This document shows, one piece after another, positions 52,190-63,058 of a DNA stretch of 64,000 bases (position 1 is its first letter; each line of letters begins with the position of its first letter). Origin of the DNA: Scatophagus argus (taxonomy: Eukaryota; Chordata; Actinopteri; Scatophagidae); contig NC_058493.1 in NCBI RefSeq assembly GCF_020382885.2, positions 23,247,499 through 23,311,498 on the forward strand, read 5' to 3'. A program made the position numbers and the translations under genes. The notes under the pieces are model-generated. The model did no database searches. It saw only the letters and a list, made by a program, of their open reading frames with translations, and was not told where the DNA came from.

Positions 52190-52475
52190 CTGTCGCTGTT
52201 GTTGTATTACAGCCTTTGCCATCACTTTGATTTGTGATTAAATTTAGCAAAGTGCTGCCGATAGCCGAATTGTCCAGCCACTCTCAATTACCGTCTAGGG
52301 AGGGTACCTGAGAAAGCTTAACACAGCAATTAACAACTTAATTAAGTGCCACAGCCATTGTGGCACTTCAGGAGCCACGCAACAAGGGGCGTATTGATTG
52401 CAGGGGATTGCCAGTTGGTCCCCAATTGATCTCCCAATTGATTGGCTTGGATAGGCATTCCTCAATGACTTAGCT
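52190..52475. promoter_or_regulatory. Candidate conserved noncoding element with hairpin and paired CCAATTGAT
   Basis: Contains GATTTGTGATTAAATTTAGC, TCTCAATTACCGTC, GCAATTAACAACTTAATTAA, a perfect 10-bp hairpin (52344-52368) and two copies of CCCAATTGAT (about 52420-52443). The density of CAATTA/TTAATT motifs in non-repetitive DNA is the strongest of its kind in the window. Unverified. Confidence 0.35.
52344..52368. repeat. Perfect 10-bp inverted repeat (5-base loop)
   Basis: AAGTGCCACA, loop GCCAT, TGTGGCACTT. Too short for a microRNA precursor. Confidence 0.85.
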
Positions 52476-52781
52476 GAGAAGGAGTTGGTATATGTGTGTA
52501 TGCATGTGCATGCGTATGTGTGTGTGTTTTGTCTCAGAGGAAGTAGCCGTCACACCGCTGTTTGACACACTGATAATGACCTGCCAGACTGGCTGCATGG
52601 CCTCTCCCAATCACCCTGAAGAGTGACACACATGTCCTGTGTCAATCACTCACTCATTGCCTGTGTCTCTCTCACACACACACACACACACACAAACTGA
52701 GGCCCCATGGCTGTGCTTGAATTCTAAGTAACATCTGCAGTCTATTCATTCTAAATACACCTGACAGGGATGCAGTAATAA

Positions 52782-52782
<1 letters not shown>

Positions 52783-52829
<47 letters not shown>
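52783..52829. repeat. (CA)n microsatellite
   Basis: About 23 CA units. Smaller CA runs flank it at 52673-52694, 52980-52998 and 53028-53043. Confidence 0.95.
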
Positions 52830-52832
<3 letters not shown>

Positions 52833-53538
52833 CATAACAGAATACCAGTATTTGATGCACAGGTACAAACACTGAGAACAGACACGCAAATACACTTAAT
52901 TGATTATATTAAGTCACAGTTTCTTCAGGCACAAAAGCTTTTGTAGCAAAAAAAAATTGGACACAGACAAACACCAGATACACACACACACACACACTCA
53001 GGAGAGCACATGGATACACCCACTTACACACACACACACACACATACACAGATTCAATGCTCCCCGGGGAGCAGTTAGGATGCAGGGCAGGGCTGGATGC
53101 AGGAGGGGAGTGAAGTGGTGGTAAGATGTCAACTAAACTGTCATTTCTTATTGTGTCAGTGAAGTAATTCCCTTTTAAGGGCTTGACCCTTCACCCTGGA
53201 GGAGGTAGTGCATTGGAGGATCCATGAGGTGATAACAAATGACTCAGCCCAGGGGGGGAGGGTGTTACATTGGAGTCACCCAGTTACACCACTTCACCAG
53301 GTAAAGGATGTGTCCAAATCAATGACAGCCTACATGCTGTTAGAGTCAATTGTGTATCTCGAGCCAGTATTCAAGTATTCCTAAAATCCAGAGATTATAA
53401 AATGCAAATCTAAATGTGTATTTGATTATTAAAGAATATTACATCAATTATATTTTGAATTCTCCAGATCTTACGAAACAACAGCCAACTCTCAATTTAG
53501 CTGCGTTGCACTCCCAGCTTTGGGTGTTCCCTGTCTCA

Positions 53539-53553
53539 CCACCAGGGGGTAGT
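53539..53553 (+). promoter_or_regulatory. CTCF-like motif, plus orientation
   Basis: CCACCAGGGGGTAGT differs from the best CTCF core (CCACCAGGGGGCAGT) by one base. The strongest CTCF candidate in the window, between smad3 and map2k5. Confidence 0.45.
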
Positions 53554-54577
53554 ATCACATGGATGGACTCGAAGAGAGCTCACAGTGAAACATTCTGACT
53601 TCCTGGCACGGCACAGCTGTGATCAAGTGTTTTTGGCAAATACATTTACAACTTATGGAATGGTCATTCAATGTTGAGCTTCGAGTTGGTGTATTGACAC
53701 TTAATTCTGAGGATTTTTGGCAAAAAATGATGGCCGTTTGTGTTTGTGTGTGTGGCGCCATGTCAGAGTGCTTGACAGGCTCAGCTCTCCAGGCGCCCGC
53801 CGTGGTTCTGAGGTGGTCAACTTATGACCTGTAATTACATTGCTACTTTACTGTCACATCTCACCGGAGCAGGTTGGTCTCGGACACTTCAATTTCCTCA
53901 CTTCAATACCTCCTGCTCTCACATGCCCAACAAAATCATAATGATAGTCCAGGGAATGGACTGACTCAAATTTTACCACATGTGCTAGCAGATTTTGCCA
54001 ATAAAAAGCCATTACAGGGAAAATAAAGAAAAAAAAAGAGGACAACAAAGTACCGTAAACAAAATTTTTATTCTTTAATCTGATATTATATAATTTGCAT
54101 ACTTAATAACGGGCCTGATTCTTCAAGGGAGGAGAGGATGCTGTAGTAATGAACACTAATGCATCCCCAAATAAGCTTGTAAATTTTCGGAACAGTTTCA
54201 ATACGCAGGCATTTCAATACTTAAACATGGGAGGCTTGAGAAAACAGCAAGGCCAACAACAATGCCAGACACACACTCGTTGAAAATGGTTTGAATCAAT
54301 TTGCATTCAAACTTGTCGCAAAATAGAGAAGAGCAAAAGATCCATCTATTGGGCCATCTTTGAAGGTTGGGTCCAGGTCGCATATGTTTGCCCTTGTATA
54401 GCTCTGTCACATTGTGGTGTAACGGAGCCTCAGCTGCAGGATTGCAGTTTTTAATGAAAAAGTGGGGGCCGCCACATCCAGGTAAGACCCCATGGAGGTT
54501 GTATTTCCAGGGCTTTGTTATTTCCCACAATGAGGCGGTGTGGACACACACTCAGGGGCACAGACAGACGCAGACAC

Positions 54578-54595
54578 ACACACACACACACACAT
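54578..54595. repeat. (CA)n microsatellite
   Basis: Nine CA units. Confidence 0.85.
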
Positions 54596-57500
54596 TTAAC
54601 CAGACAATAATACCTACAGTAGTGGCTGATAATACACACATATATTTTCCTGTAAAAAGCAAATGTTTGAAACATTTTTGCCAATGTGAAAGAATTTTGA
54701 ACATTAGATATTAATTATCCCAAACCTTCCATCAAATAGAAGTTATTAAATATACACCAAATGCAATAATAATATAAAACAGACGGCGGGACAGTTTGGA
54801 GTCCTTTGTGGGTTTATACATGGTCCAAGGCCAGACATGTTCAGTCATATTAGCTGCGCATTGCAGTTGAAATGCCTCAGAATTTTTCTAATTTTCTCAC
54901 CTGATTAATGCTTTTTCCCCCCCTCATTTGTAGCAAGTTATGTGTCAGCAGCAAATGAAGTTATGACATGACATCAGATTATCTTCATACTAGTCGTAAT
55001 GGGGACTTTCAGGGCAAAACGATAAACGGTAGAAAGTTATTATCATTATTTTTTTCTGATATTCAAATTGGTTTGTATTTAACATGACTGATTGATCTCT
55101 ATGATGCACAATAATTTATAGCTGAGGATAACTAAGCCCTTATACTGTTTGTTCATCATCAGCATCAAGTGGGCACCTTGGATGGATGAAGAGACAGAAT
55201 AAATCCGCACTGCTGCACTGCACCACATGCCTCGCTCCTGACAGACGCTCACTGTTAGCCAACAACACGTCGTCCACTAATTTTCAACCGCACAGTCAGT
55301 CTCAGAACAGGACAGCTAACCATCCCGGGTTGAAATTGTTTGCTCAGCAGTTCAGAAACTGTGCTGTGCCACTCAGAGACACCGACAGGACAACTGACCC
55401 TGGCAGGTTGAAATGACCTTCTCAGGAATTACTGGCAAGTTTAACACTTGTGTATTGTCTGTGCGGCATTTTAGAATGAATGAAGTTTACATCTGAAGTC
55501 TTGTCTCCAACCAGCTATTTTTTCATAAGGCTACATGGGTCAGGAAGTCACTAAGATTGTGACACAACATGTCCATCAAAGACCTGTCAGATTTCCCCTG
55601 TGAGCCTTTGGAAGGGCTGGAATCCTTTGCTGGGAATCACGGGACTAAACAAATGGTATATAAAGTAGTTAAATCAGCTCCACCTCAAGCAGCTAACATG
55701 CTTCTTATGACTTGCTGCATCAGTGTTTGCAATGTCTAACAATGTCATAACAGCCATTCTTTTACTACTTTTACTACTGAATACAGAACATTTTTACTTG
55801 TAATTAGGTATTTATTTAGTTTTTTTTTTTTTAGATTGCTGAATTGGTGCTTTTACCTAAGTAAACGATTTTAAAATATCTTTCACCACTGCACAAAAAT
55901 GGGTGACCGACACGTACAGCTCCAAAGAGTCCACTCAGAAGTTCAGAAACCACCACCTGCCACAAATCATTCAAACTGTTTTTAAAAACAATCATTTACA
56001 CTGAGATCATTTTGCCCCAAAAAAATCTCATCCTTCCATAGCAAATCTTAGTGTTCAGTGAACAGACAAGATGTTGTTGGCATCTCCACCTTGGCAATAA
56101 AAAGATAAAATCATATTTTTCTTGTTTCTTTTGATCACAAGTTTCATCTGTATTATATTATATGTTGTATCGTAATTTTAACTGGTCCTATTGGCTATTA
56201 GTATCTGCTGATGATACGTTCAACAATGCTTATATTCAATGAACAGTCTGTCCCTGCTGCAGTTGCTTCGGTCCTGTAATCAAAGTCGTTTGCACACATT
56301 TTTGTTCCTGCAAAAATGATAAAGAATCTGTATTTTGAAGTCTGTCTGGATAAGGGTATTATTTCACGCTGATAGTGCAGCTTAAATACACTATGTTCTG
56401 CATGTGCTGCAGATCATATTGGAACCATAAAAATGCCGTACAGCCACTGGTGGTTATTGTGAGCAGGAGGTGAGATAACCGGTAGAAGAATAAAGATTCA
56501 AGTGTGCTGGCAGTCGGGAAAATCTCATCTGACACGACGGGCCAACACGCCCCGACTGCTCTGCAACTTTCCGCTGACTCACCTCAGTATCAGGTATGTC
56601 ATCAGCAGTAAATTAGACCAAACAAATGTAGGTGCTCGTGGCCAACTTAATTAACCACAACCTGTGGTGTAATAATAACACAGTAATATGACATTTTATT
56701 GATTGATTGTTTTCCCTCCAGGGAGGTCAGAGGTCACGTAAGTGACAGCACAGTTTCCTTTCTCACTGAAGGAAATGTGTTTTTCAAGAATGAGAGATGC
56801 GGAAATTAAGCAAATATAAAAGGAAACAGAGATTGTCTGGGGTTAGGGAAATTAATTAATTGAAATAGATTACTTATGATATTAGCATTAGGCACACTTT
56901 AAGTAATGTGGTAATTTGTCATATTATTCAATAAATAACTTGATAACTGTTTATTGTTAAATGTGCGACTGGGACTATGTGACTTGTAAAGGACACTTAT
57001 ATCATGACTCTTTCTAAAAGTATTTGATTATTGAGCATTTTTGCATGATAATATAGAACAGGCACTCAGTCATGTGTTATTCTTCCATAATACAGAATTT
57101 CTTTGATCTATTAAACAGGATTTCTGAAGCTAATTAATCATTAAATAAATCCACTGTGCTTTTGTGGGTACAAGTACAATGTCTCTAGACTATATTCAAC
57201 CATTTGGTCATTCAGCATCATAATGAACTCTTACAGTTGTTTTAATTTTAGTAATTATTTAATACAGCATTGTAATCTGAAACTGCAACTTAAAATATTT
57301 TCTGAAAAGCCTCATTTAAAGACACTGATTCACAGAAAATAAAGGCACAAAAAGAAAGTATTTAATGTCATTACCGAATGATTAATTTCTTTCTTTTATT
57401 CATTATATTATTCCCTTTCTTTATTACTTTCACTGTTCATGTCGGGCTTTATATGACATGCGAGCACCGACCATGATGAGTTCTTTCACACACCAAAGGT

Positions 57501-60054
57501 CAGCGGCATCACTTACAGAAAGAGAAGGACCCCCCCAAACACTCACTCAAGTCACTTACCTCATTCCCTATCAATTATTGACATGCAGTTGTCAGTTGAC
57601 AAGCCAGCCAGACTTTCCGCTGATCTATTTGATGAATATTTCAGCTGACAAACAGGCCACCTGACACTCTGCACCAAAGCAATGTGTGTTTAGAGAGAGG
57701 TCGCTCGTCTTGGCCTCGGTCATGCACATATGCATGCGCATGTATATACAGTTACAGCGTTGTTGTTACTATTCTGTTCTAAATATTTTACTTACTGTTT
57801 ATTTACGTTGATTTTCCTCTGAACTGTGTGTTTGACCACAACCAGCTGGAAATACTTGTTGTGGAAGGTAATACATGTGTTTTTAACTCAACTGCATTTA
57901 TCTGGCAGCTGCAGCTTGGGTACCATTTACTTTGTGGGTTGAAATTGTACATACAGCCCAATGATTATAAAACAATCTACAGTTAAATAAAGCCACCCAA
58001 CGGTTGGAGTTAAACTTAGCTCAACTTCAGTCTTAAAATCAGTTAATGATATAATAACATATAATAAAATAAATATAATAATTATATAATATATATAATA
58101 ACAAAGGCTTTTAAACATTCTGAATAATGTGCCAAAACCTTTAAAGGTACTTCTTTATGTAATTTAGAATACAAAGGGGAGAAACGAGAAGGTTCATTAA
58201 CTTGCTCTGTGGTCTCAACTTTCCCTGTCATTTATCTTCACATCATCCAAAAGTTGGTCTGTTTGCTCAAAAAATAAAATGTCTCTACAAAGCAGTTTAG
58301 ATCCACAGGGGTTTGCTTTGTAAAAAAAAATGTTGCATCATGGGAATTATTGGTACAGTTGAAAGCTACAATTGGAACAATTTTAACAGTCAGATTCCTG
58401 GCCTGAAATGCATATTCATGTCAAAAAATGTTACACAAACAGGAAATACTTAAGGCAAAGTGAAATATTGTATACCTTTACACAAGCATTTTTGTTTTCA
58501 CCCTTCACATTTGAAAACAGCACCATGTAGTCACATCTTGCATTCAGTAAAGTCACTTGACCACAGCATGAAAGAAGAGCCAAAAGAGCTCTGGTGAACT
58601 GGTGCTGTGTTATTCATGTCTGGCTCAGTCTCTACGGAGAAGACACACCCCATAAATTTTTCTATGGCCCCTATGAGCAGGTCAGGAAGGCACCAATATT
58701 TCCTCTTTATTAGAAACAACAGAAACAACATGCAGCCATAAAGGGGACCTCAGAGGTGAATCTGAAACACGGGTTAAAGGCAGGGAAAACGTGCCGCTGT
58801 GAGAGCTGAGAAGTAGTCACACAGTCCATTTCTTCCAGCGTGTCTGTGCGTTTCCTCATAACTCTCACGCCAGTCACTCACAAACTCTCCATGCTTCATC
58901 ACAGGTCAACTTGGAGATGAACTTTAAAGGAAGATGTAACAAATGATTGCAGCCTCTCAGGCAATTCATATCTGCTGAAGAGCCATAACCCTCTACATAT
59001 CCTGACCTCAATTTGGAGTCTCTGTGTTGAAGGCCCATCTGAGTGGAGATGGTATCGATCTGAGCAGGGACTCTGGCAGTGTCAATAAACAACAGGCTTC
59101 AGCCTTCAAGGCTGAAGAGACACATCTCTATTTCAGCTGGAGGGTTCGCCTCTGGATACCTGACGTGGGGCGTGTCCCTGGACAGACGGTGGGACATGTT
59201 TTTCTTGCTGAACTCACAGCATGTATAACCACTTTTTGAGACTAAAGTCAGTGACATCTTCTCTACAGTCAGTTCTGTCAAGGTAAATGACAAGCACAAG
59301 CTCAGGCATTTTTACTTTGAATAATTACCATTAATGTTAAGGTGCATTGTAAATAGAAAGCTACCAAGGAGAAGTCAATATCTGCGAGAACGATCAATGC
59401 GTAACCAGCAGACAAATAGTATTTCAAGATCTTCTATATCAGCATTGCAGTGAAGAAAGACAGTGCTGACTTTGGCTCCTCAATCAATAAACACAACAAT
59501 CCAGCCAATACTTTTGACACAGAGTAATGAAATAATAATCAGAGGAGGAGAAAGAAGAGGAAGAAGAAACAAACACAGGCTGCATTTTGGACACTTAGTT
59601 ACACACGAAAACAGATGTAGATCAAAAATAAAACTATAATAAATGTAATAAATAATGAGCAACCTTGTTGGACAGTTTTGCTGCTGTCTTGTTTACCTGA
59701 TTTTCCCTCTTTGCTGAGAAAGTTAAATAAGTGTGCCTCATATATTTAGAGTCAAACTGAGCTCACTTTGTGCTAAGCAGCTTGTCAATAGCAGGAAAAG
59801 AAGCACAGGGCAAAGGAGGAGGTCTGATAAAATGGGTTTTAATTACCAGACAGTGAATACTGGCCTTCCTTTTCCACTTTCTCCTCTAAGCTAAGTCAGG
59901 AGTTTGATTTCTGATAATGTGGATTGCTGACTGGGCTTCATCCTAGTTGCCCCTAAAGCAGAAGGACCAAACGTCAAGTCCTGGGAGAGTTTGTTTGACA
60001 AAGTGCCATATAGATCCTCTGCTTTTCATCAGTGGGCAGTGCTGGTGGAGGCAT

Positions 60055-60185
60055 TAATCAGAACACTTAATAGCCCGGCTTTGTTTTTCCATTTAGCCTC
60101 TTGTAACAATTAGGCAAAGTAATAATTTGAGGCATTACATGGAAATCAATGGGTCTTTAACCCTGCTGTTGGAACAGATTATATG
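60055..60185. promoter_or_regulatory. Candidate conserved noncoding element
   Basis: CATTAATCAGAACACTTAAT, TGTAACAATTAGGCAAAGTA and ATAATTTGAGGCATTACATG, in non-repetitive sequence 1.5 kb upstream of map2k5. Chosen by appearance only. Confidence 0.25.
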
Positions 60186-60810
60186 AACATAGATGGAGTT
60201 CTATGGGATGAACTTCTAACCTCTGTGTGTGTACAGTAATGTGTGTGTGAGATAGTTGGCAGCTGGATGACAACAACTGATAAAAAAAAGTTCAGCCTCA
60301 GGCCAACCAGAGGTTGAGACTTTTTTTTTTTTTAAACAGCCAGTGAAACCCAACCTACTGCAGTAGGTGGCACAGCACGTGTCTTACTGATGCTGTTTTC
60401 AAGTGTCACATGTCCAGCTAGATCTGAGCCACGGGGAAATGGACCAAGCTTTAACAAGTTCTTATTATTACCTGTTACACTTGGGTATGAGCTCTGCGAA
60501 CAGAGTATACAGTAACACAGAAAGAGACTTAATTTTGTCCAGAGATCAATGTCCTGTTCTTGGAACTGCAATCAGAGCTCTTTAGGGAGCAGGCAGAGAA
60601 ACTGATGCAGCTTGTCAATCATAAGGCCGTAATCAGCAATGGTTTTAAGTGCTCCTTTGTTTTACTTCAATTATAAACTAATGACTCATGCTGAGTGAAA
60701 ACCTTTAAATACTATTCCTGTGTTAATGCAAAGTGAAACTGGCAAAAATCTCTTTGTTACTTGAAAAACTACAGTGAGTCCAGCTGTGCAATTCTGTGAA
60801 AGTGAGGACC

Positions 60811-60946
60811 ATTCATATAATATGCAAATATTCATTGCTCACTCATGGACCATCAATATTTGCATATTGTATGAATACGTGAATATTGATGGTCCATGAG
60901 TATGTTCGCACATTCATACAATATGCAAATGTTGATGGAACATGAG
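60811..60946. repeat. Inverted-repeat cluster with three octamer (POU) motifs
   Basis: A 20-bp arm at 60841-60860 is perfectly inverted at 60882-60901. Overlapping it, 60858-60876 is perfectly inverted at 60912-60930 (19 bp), and inverted with one mismatch at 60811-60829. Each of the three copies of that second arm contains the octamer ATGCAAAT/ATTTGCAT (60822-60829, 60858-60865, 60923-60930). Alternating orientation suggests a fold-back element or local inversion duplications. Confidence 0.85.
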
Positions 60947-61429
60947 TGATTGAAGGTCAGTTCTCTAAAGATTATTTACCCTTTGGATACTCATCATTTT
61001 AGTACAAGAAAACTATGTGCTCAAAATTGTACTCTCTTATCAAACTTGATACAAACGAGTTAAAAATGTGTTTCAACATGTTATGTAAAAATGTGTCAGT
61101 GATCTTTTTGTAAGATCAAGTGGCCTACAGCCTACATTAACTGCATGCATGTTAAAATATTTTTGTGCAAAGGCAGTAAATACAATATTCGTAGTACTTT
61201 GTGAATGTCAGGCCACATACTTGACACAGTAAAAGCAATGTTTTGAGTGGCTATAGTGATGGGGATCTTTTATTTTGAAATGCCCTGAGGATGTTGATTC
61301 GGAAGGAGCAATTGTGGCTTCCTTAAAACTAGCTATATGGCTGTATATCTCCGTTAACTCAGTGTAAAACTGCCCTAGGCAGCAGGCGAATATACAGTTA
61401 CAGTTCAAGCTTAACCTTTCATGAAGTTA

Positions 61430-61641
61430 TGACGTGACTTCGGTGTCGGCAGTGACTGTTAACGTTTTTAAATAACCGCGACACTTCACACAAGTGTCTG
61501 GACTGAGCAGGATGCTAGCGTGTGTCGTTAGCAAACCACTGCAGGAAATTAGCTTGTTAGCTTAGACAGGCAGCCAAGTGTTACTATGAAGCTTCACTTT
61601 TCCTCTTTGTCCTCATACTCGATTTAAATAACCTCTGCGCC
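61430..61641 (+). promoter_or_regulatory. map2k5: map2k5 promoter / 5' UTR region
   Basis: The sequence just upstream of the map2k5 start has a locally raised CpG content and a CRE-like TGACGTGA around 61431-61438. No TATA box is obvious. The transcription start is not resolved; it probably falls between 61480 and 61640. Confidence 0.45.
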
Positions 61642-61740
61642 ATGAACACCGAGGCAATAGTAATCCGTATAAAAACGCCGTCAGGGGACATGGACTCGTC
61701 CGTCGACTGTCCATCTCTTCTGAATTTCAATGACTTACTG
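61642..61740 (+). CDS. map2k5: map2k5 coding exon 1
   Basis: Codes 33 residues ending FNDLL and stops at phase 0 before the donor GTGAGT (61741). It is the first PB1 beta strands, with the IRIK core shared with human MEK5 (VIRIKIP). This is the most divergent of the three exons. Confidence 0.88.
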
Positions 61741-63058
61741 GTGAGTCTTCAGAATGCTAAAGAGCTAGCTGGCTAACTGTCACTCTTAATTCCGCTAGAT
61801 GTAAGCTGTTTTCAGCAGTTTAAAAACAGCTGTACGGTGAAACGACATAGTTTGATTTTGTCAGTTTCCGTTTCTGGCTTAACTTGTCTGAACAGTAAAA
61901 TTTTCTTACACTACGACCCACCCAACATTTGTTAATCTACTTAGTCCATTTGTGTCTGCGACAGAAATTTTGAATTTCATTTGATGGGAGAGTTCTCTAA
62001 AACTCTTAAAAACTACAAAGAACTGCTTTTAGCCATACAGCAGGAGAAATCATTTGGAGGAACCCAATCAAGTATTTCATATCATTGAACTCGTAAAAAG
62101 TCTAATATCGGGGAAGACACCTAATAAACAGAATTTCAGTGTTTCTCCTCATTTTATGAAAATCCTTACTTTGTTCTTTCTTCAAGATGATGCATCAATC
62201 AGAACAAACGTTGTGGTAGTTTTCCTTATTATACTAAATGTAGTTTGGGGGCACAAATAGGTTAAGTCTGACTATCTTTCTTTATTGTGATAAACTGTCT
62301 GCATCAGTCTTTATCATTGTCCTTGTTAAAATTTCTCAGTCACTGAGTCACTCTGCCAAACATTTCAGGTTGCAATCAGAGATGTCATGCCTGAAGCCAC
62401 TGTCACAGCCTTTGAATGTGAGTTTCTCTTTAACACTTCAACTTGGAGAACTGCAGCTACTTTTTCGACTGCTAACCTTCTCAGATTTCACAGTATAGTG
62501 ATCCTCCTCGGTTACCTTAATTGTGTTTAACATCGGTAAAAATATTTTTAACAATGAAACATTATTATATATATCGTTTACTAACTTGATATCAGTACTT
62601 TAAATAGTGTTCCAGCTACTGTGTGGGACCCCTTTAATGATTATTCCCCTAAGTTTTGTGCTTAATTAAGGTATTTTGTATTGTGGTATATGTGGAGAGG
62701 ACATGTGTAAAATACTCATTGCATATCATTGCAGTTACTGGCAAAAGTGTGTATTCAGAGGGCTGCATCAGTGTTTTTGTTTTCAGTTCACCTATGGTAT
62801 TTGTATGGAAATATTAGTTGATGTAATGCTTCTGTCTGTTTAATTTTGTGTTCAAGTTGCTGTAACTGTTGGCTAATCTTATCTCTGTACTCTAAATAAG
62901 TCATGTTCTTTCTGAACAATGTGTTTTGCTTTTTATGTTTTATAAATTCGTGAAAAAGTCCAAAGTTTAAGATGCTTTTGTGTTTTTCAGATGAGGATGA
63001 GGTGGGGGATAGAATCACTGTGAGAAGTGACGAAGAACTCAAAGCTATGTTGTCATAT
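61642..63058 (+). CDS. map2k5: Map2k5 / MEK5, N-terminal PB1 domain (partial, first 3 coding exons)
   Basis: Exons 61642-61740, 62369-62417 and 62991-63058 splice to 72 residues in frame, starting MNTEAIVIRIKTPSGD. MEK5 is the dual-specificity kinase that phosphorylates ERK5; its PB1 domain docks MEKK2/MEKK3 and ERK5. The segment MPEATVTAFEYEDE followed by GDRITVRSDEELKAMLSY is nearly the human MEK5 sequence and includes the acidic OPCA motif (residues 50-65) of type I PB1 domains. The frame is closed upstream by a TAA 12 bases before the ATG, so this ATG is the natural start; the longer human N terminus (MLWLALGPFPAM) is absent. The kinase domain lies beyond the window. Confidence 0.93.
62369..62417 (+). 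CDS. map2k5: map2k5 coding exon 2
   Basis: A small 49-base exon between the acceptor CATTTCAG and the donor GTGAGT. It codes VAIRDVMPEATVTAFE and one base of Y50. Human MEK5 has DVIGQVLPEATTTAFE at the same exon position. Confidence 0.93.
62991..63058 (+). CDS. map2k5: map2k5 coding exon 3 (OPCA motif)
   Basis: Bounded by the acceptor TTTTTCAG and the donor GTGAGT. Codes YEDEVGDRITVRSDEELKAM and then LSY. It differs from human at V54 (Asp in human) and L66 (Met). The acidic residues E51, D52, E53, D56, D63, E64 and E65 form the face that binds the basic cluster of partner PB1 domains. Confidence 0.95.

Larger units (their letters stand above)
39176..61430. other. smad3-map2k5 intergenic region
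   Basis: About 22 kb with no exon I can assign. In human this interval includes AAGAB, IQCH and C15orf61; none was recognised on either strand, although small exons could escape. Stretches without separate entries (39.2-40.6, 41.9-43.0, 43.4-44.8, 47.3-48.0, 54.7-55.7, 55.9-60.0 kb) show ordinary AT-rich sequence. Confidence 0.6.

Noticed and set aside
52344..52368. Possible microRNA precursor at the perfect hairpin
   Set aside because: A 10-bp stem with a 5-base loop is far too short, and flanking bases do not extend the pairing.
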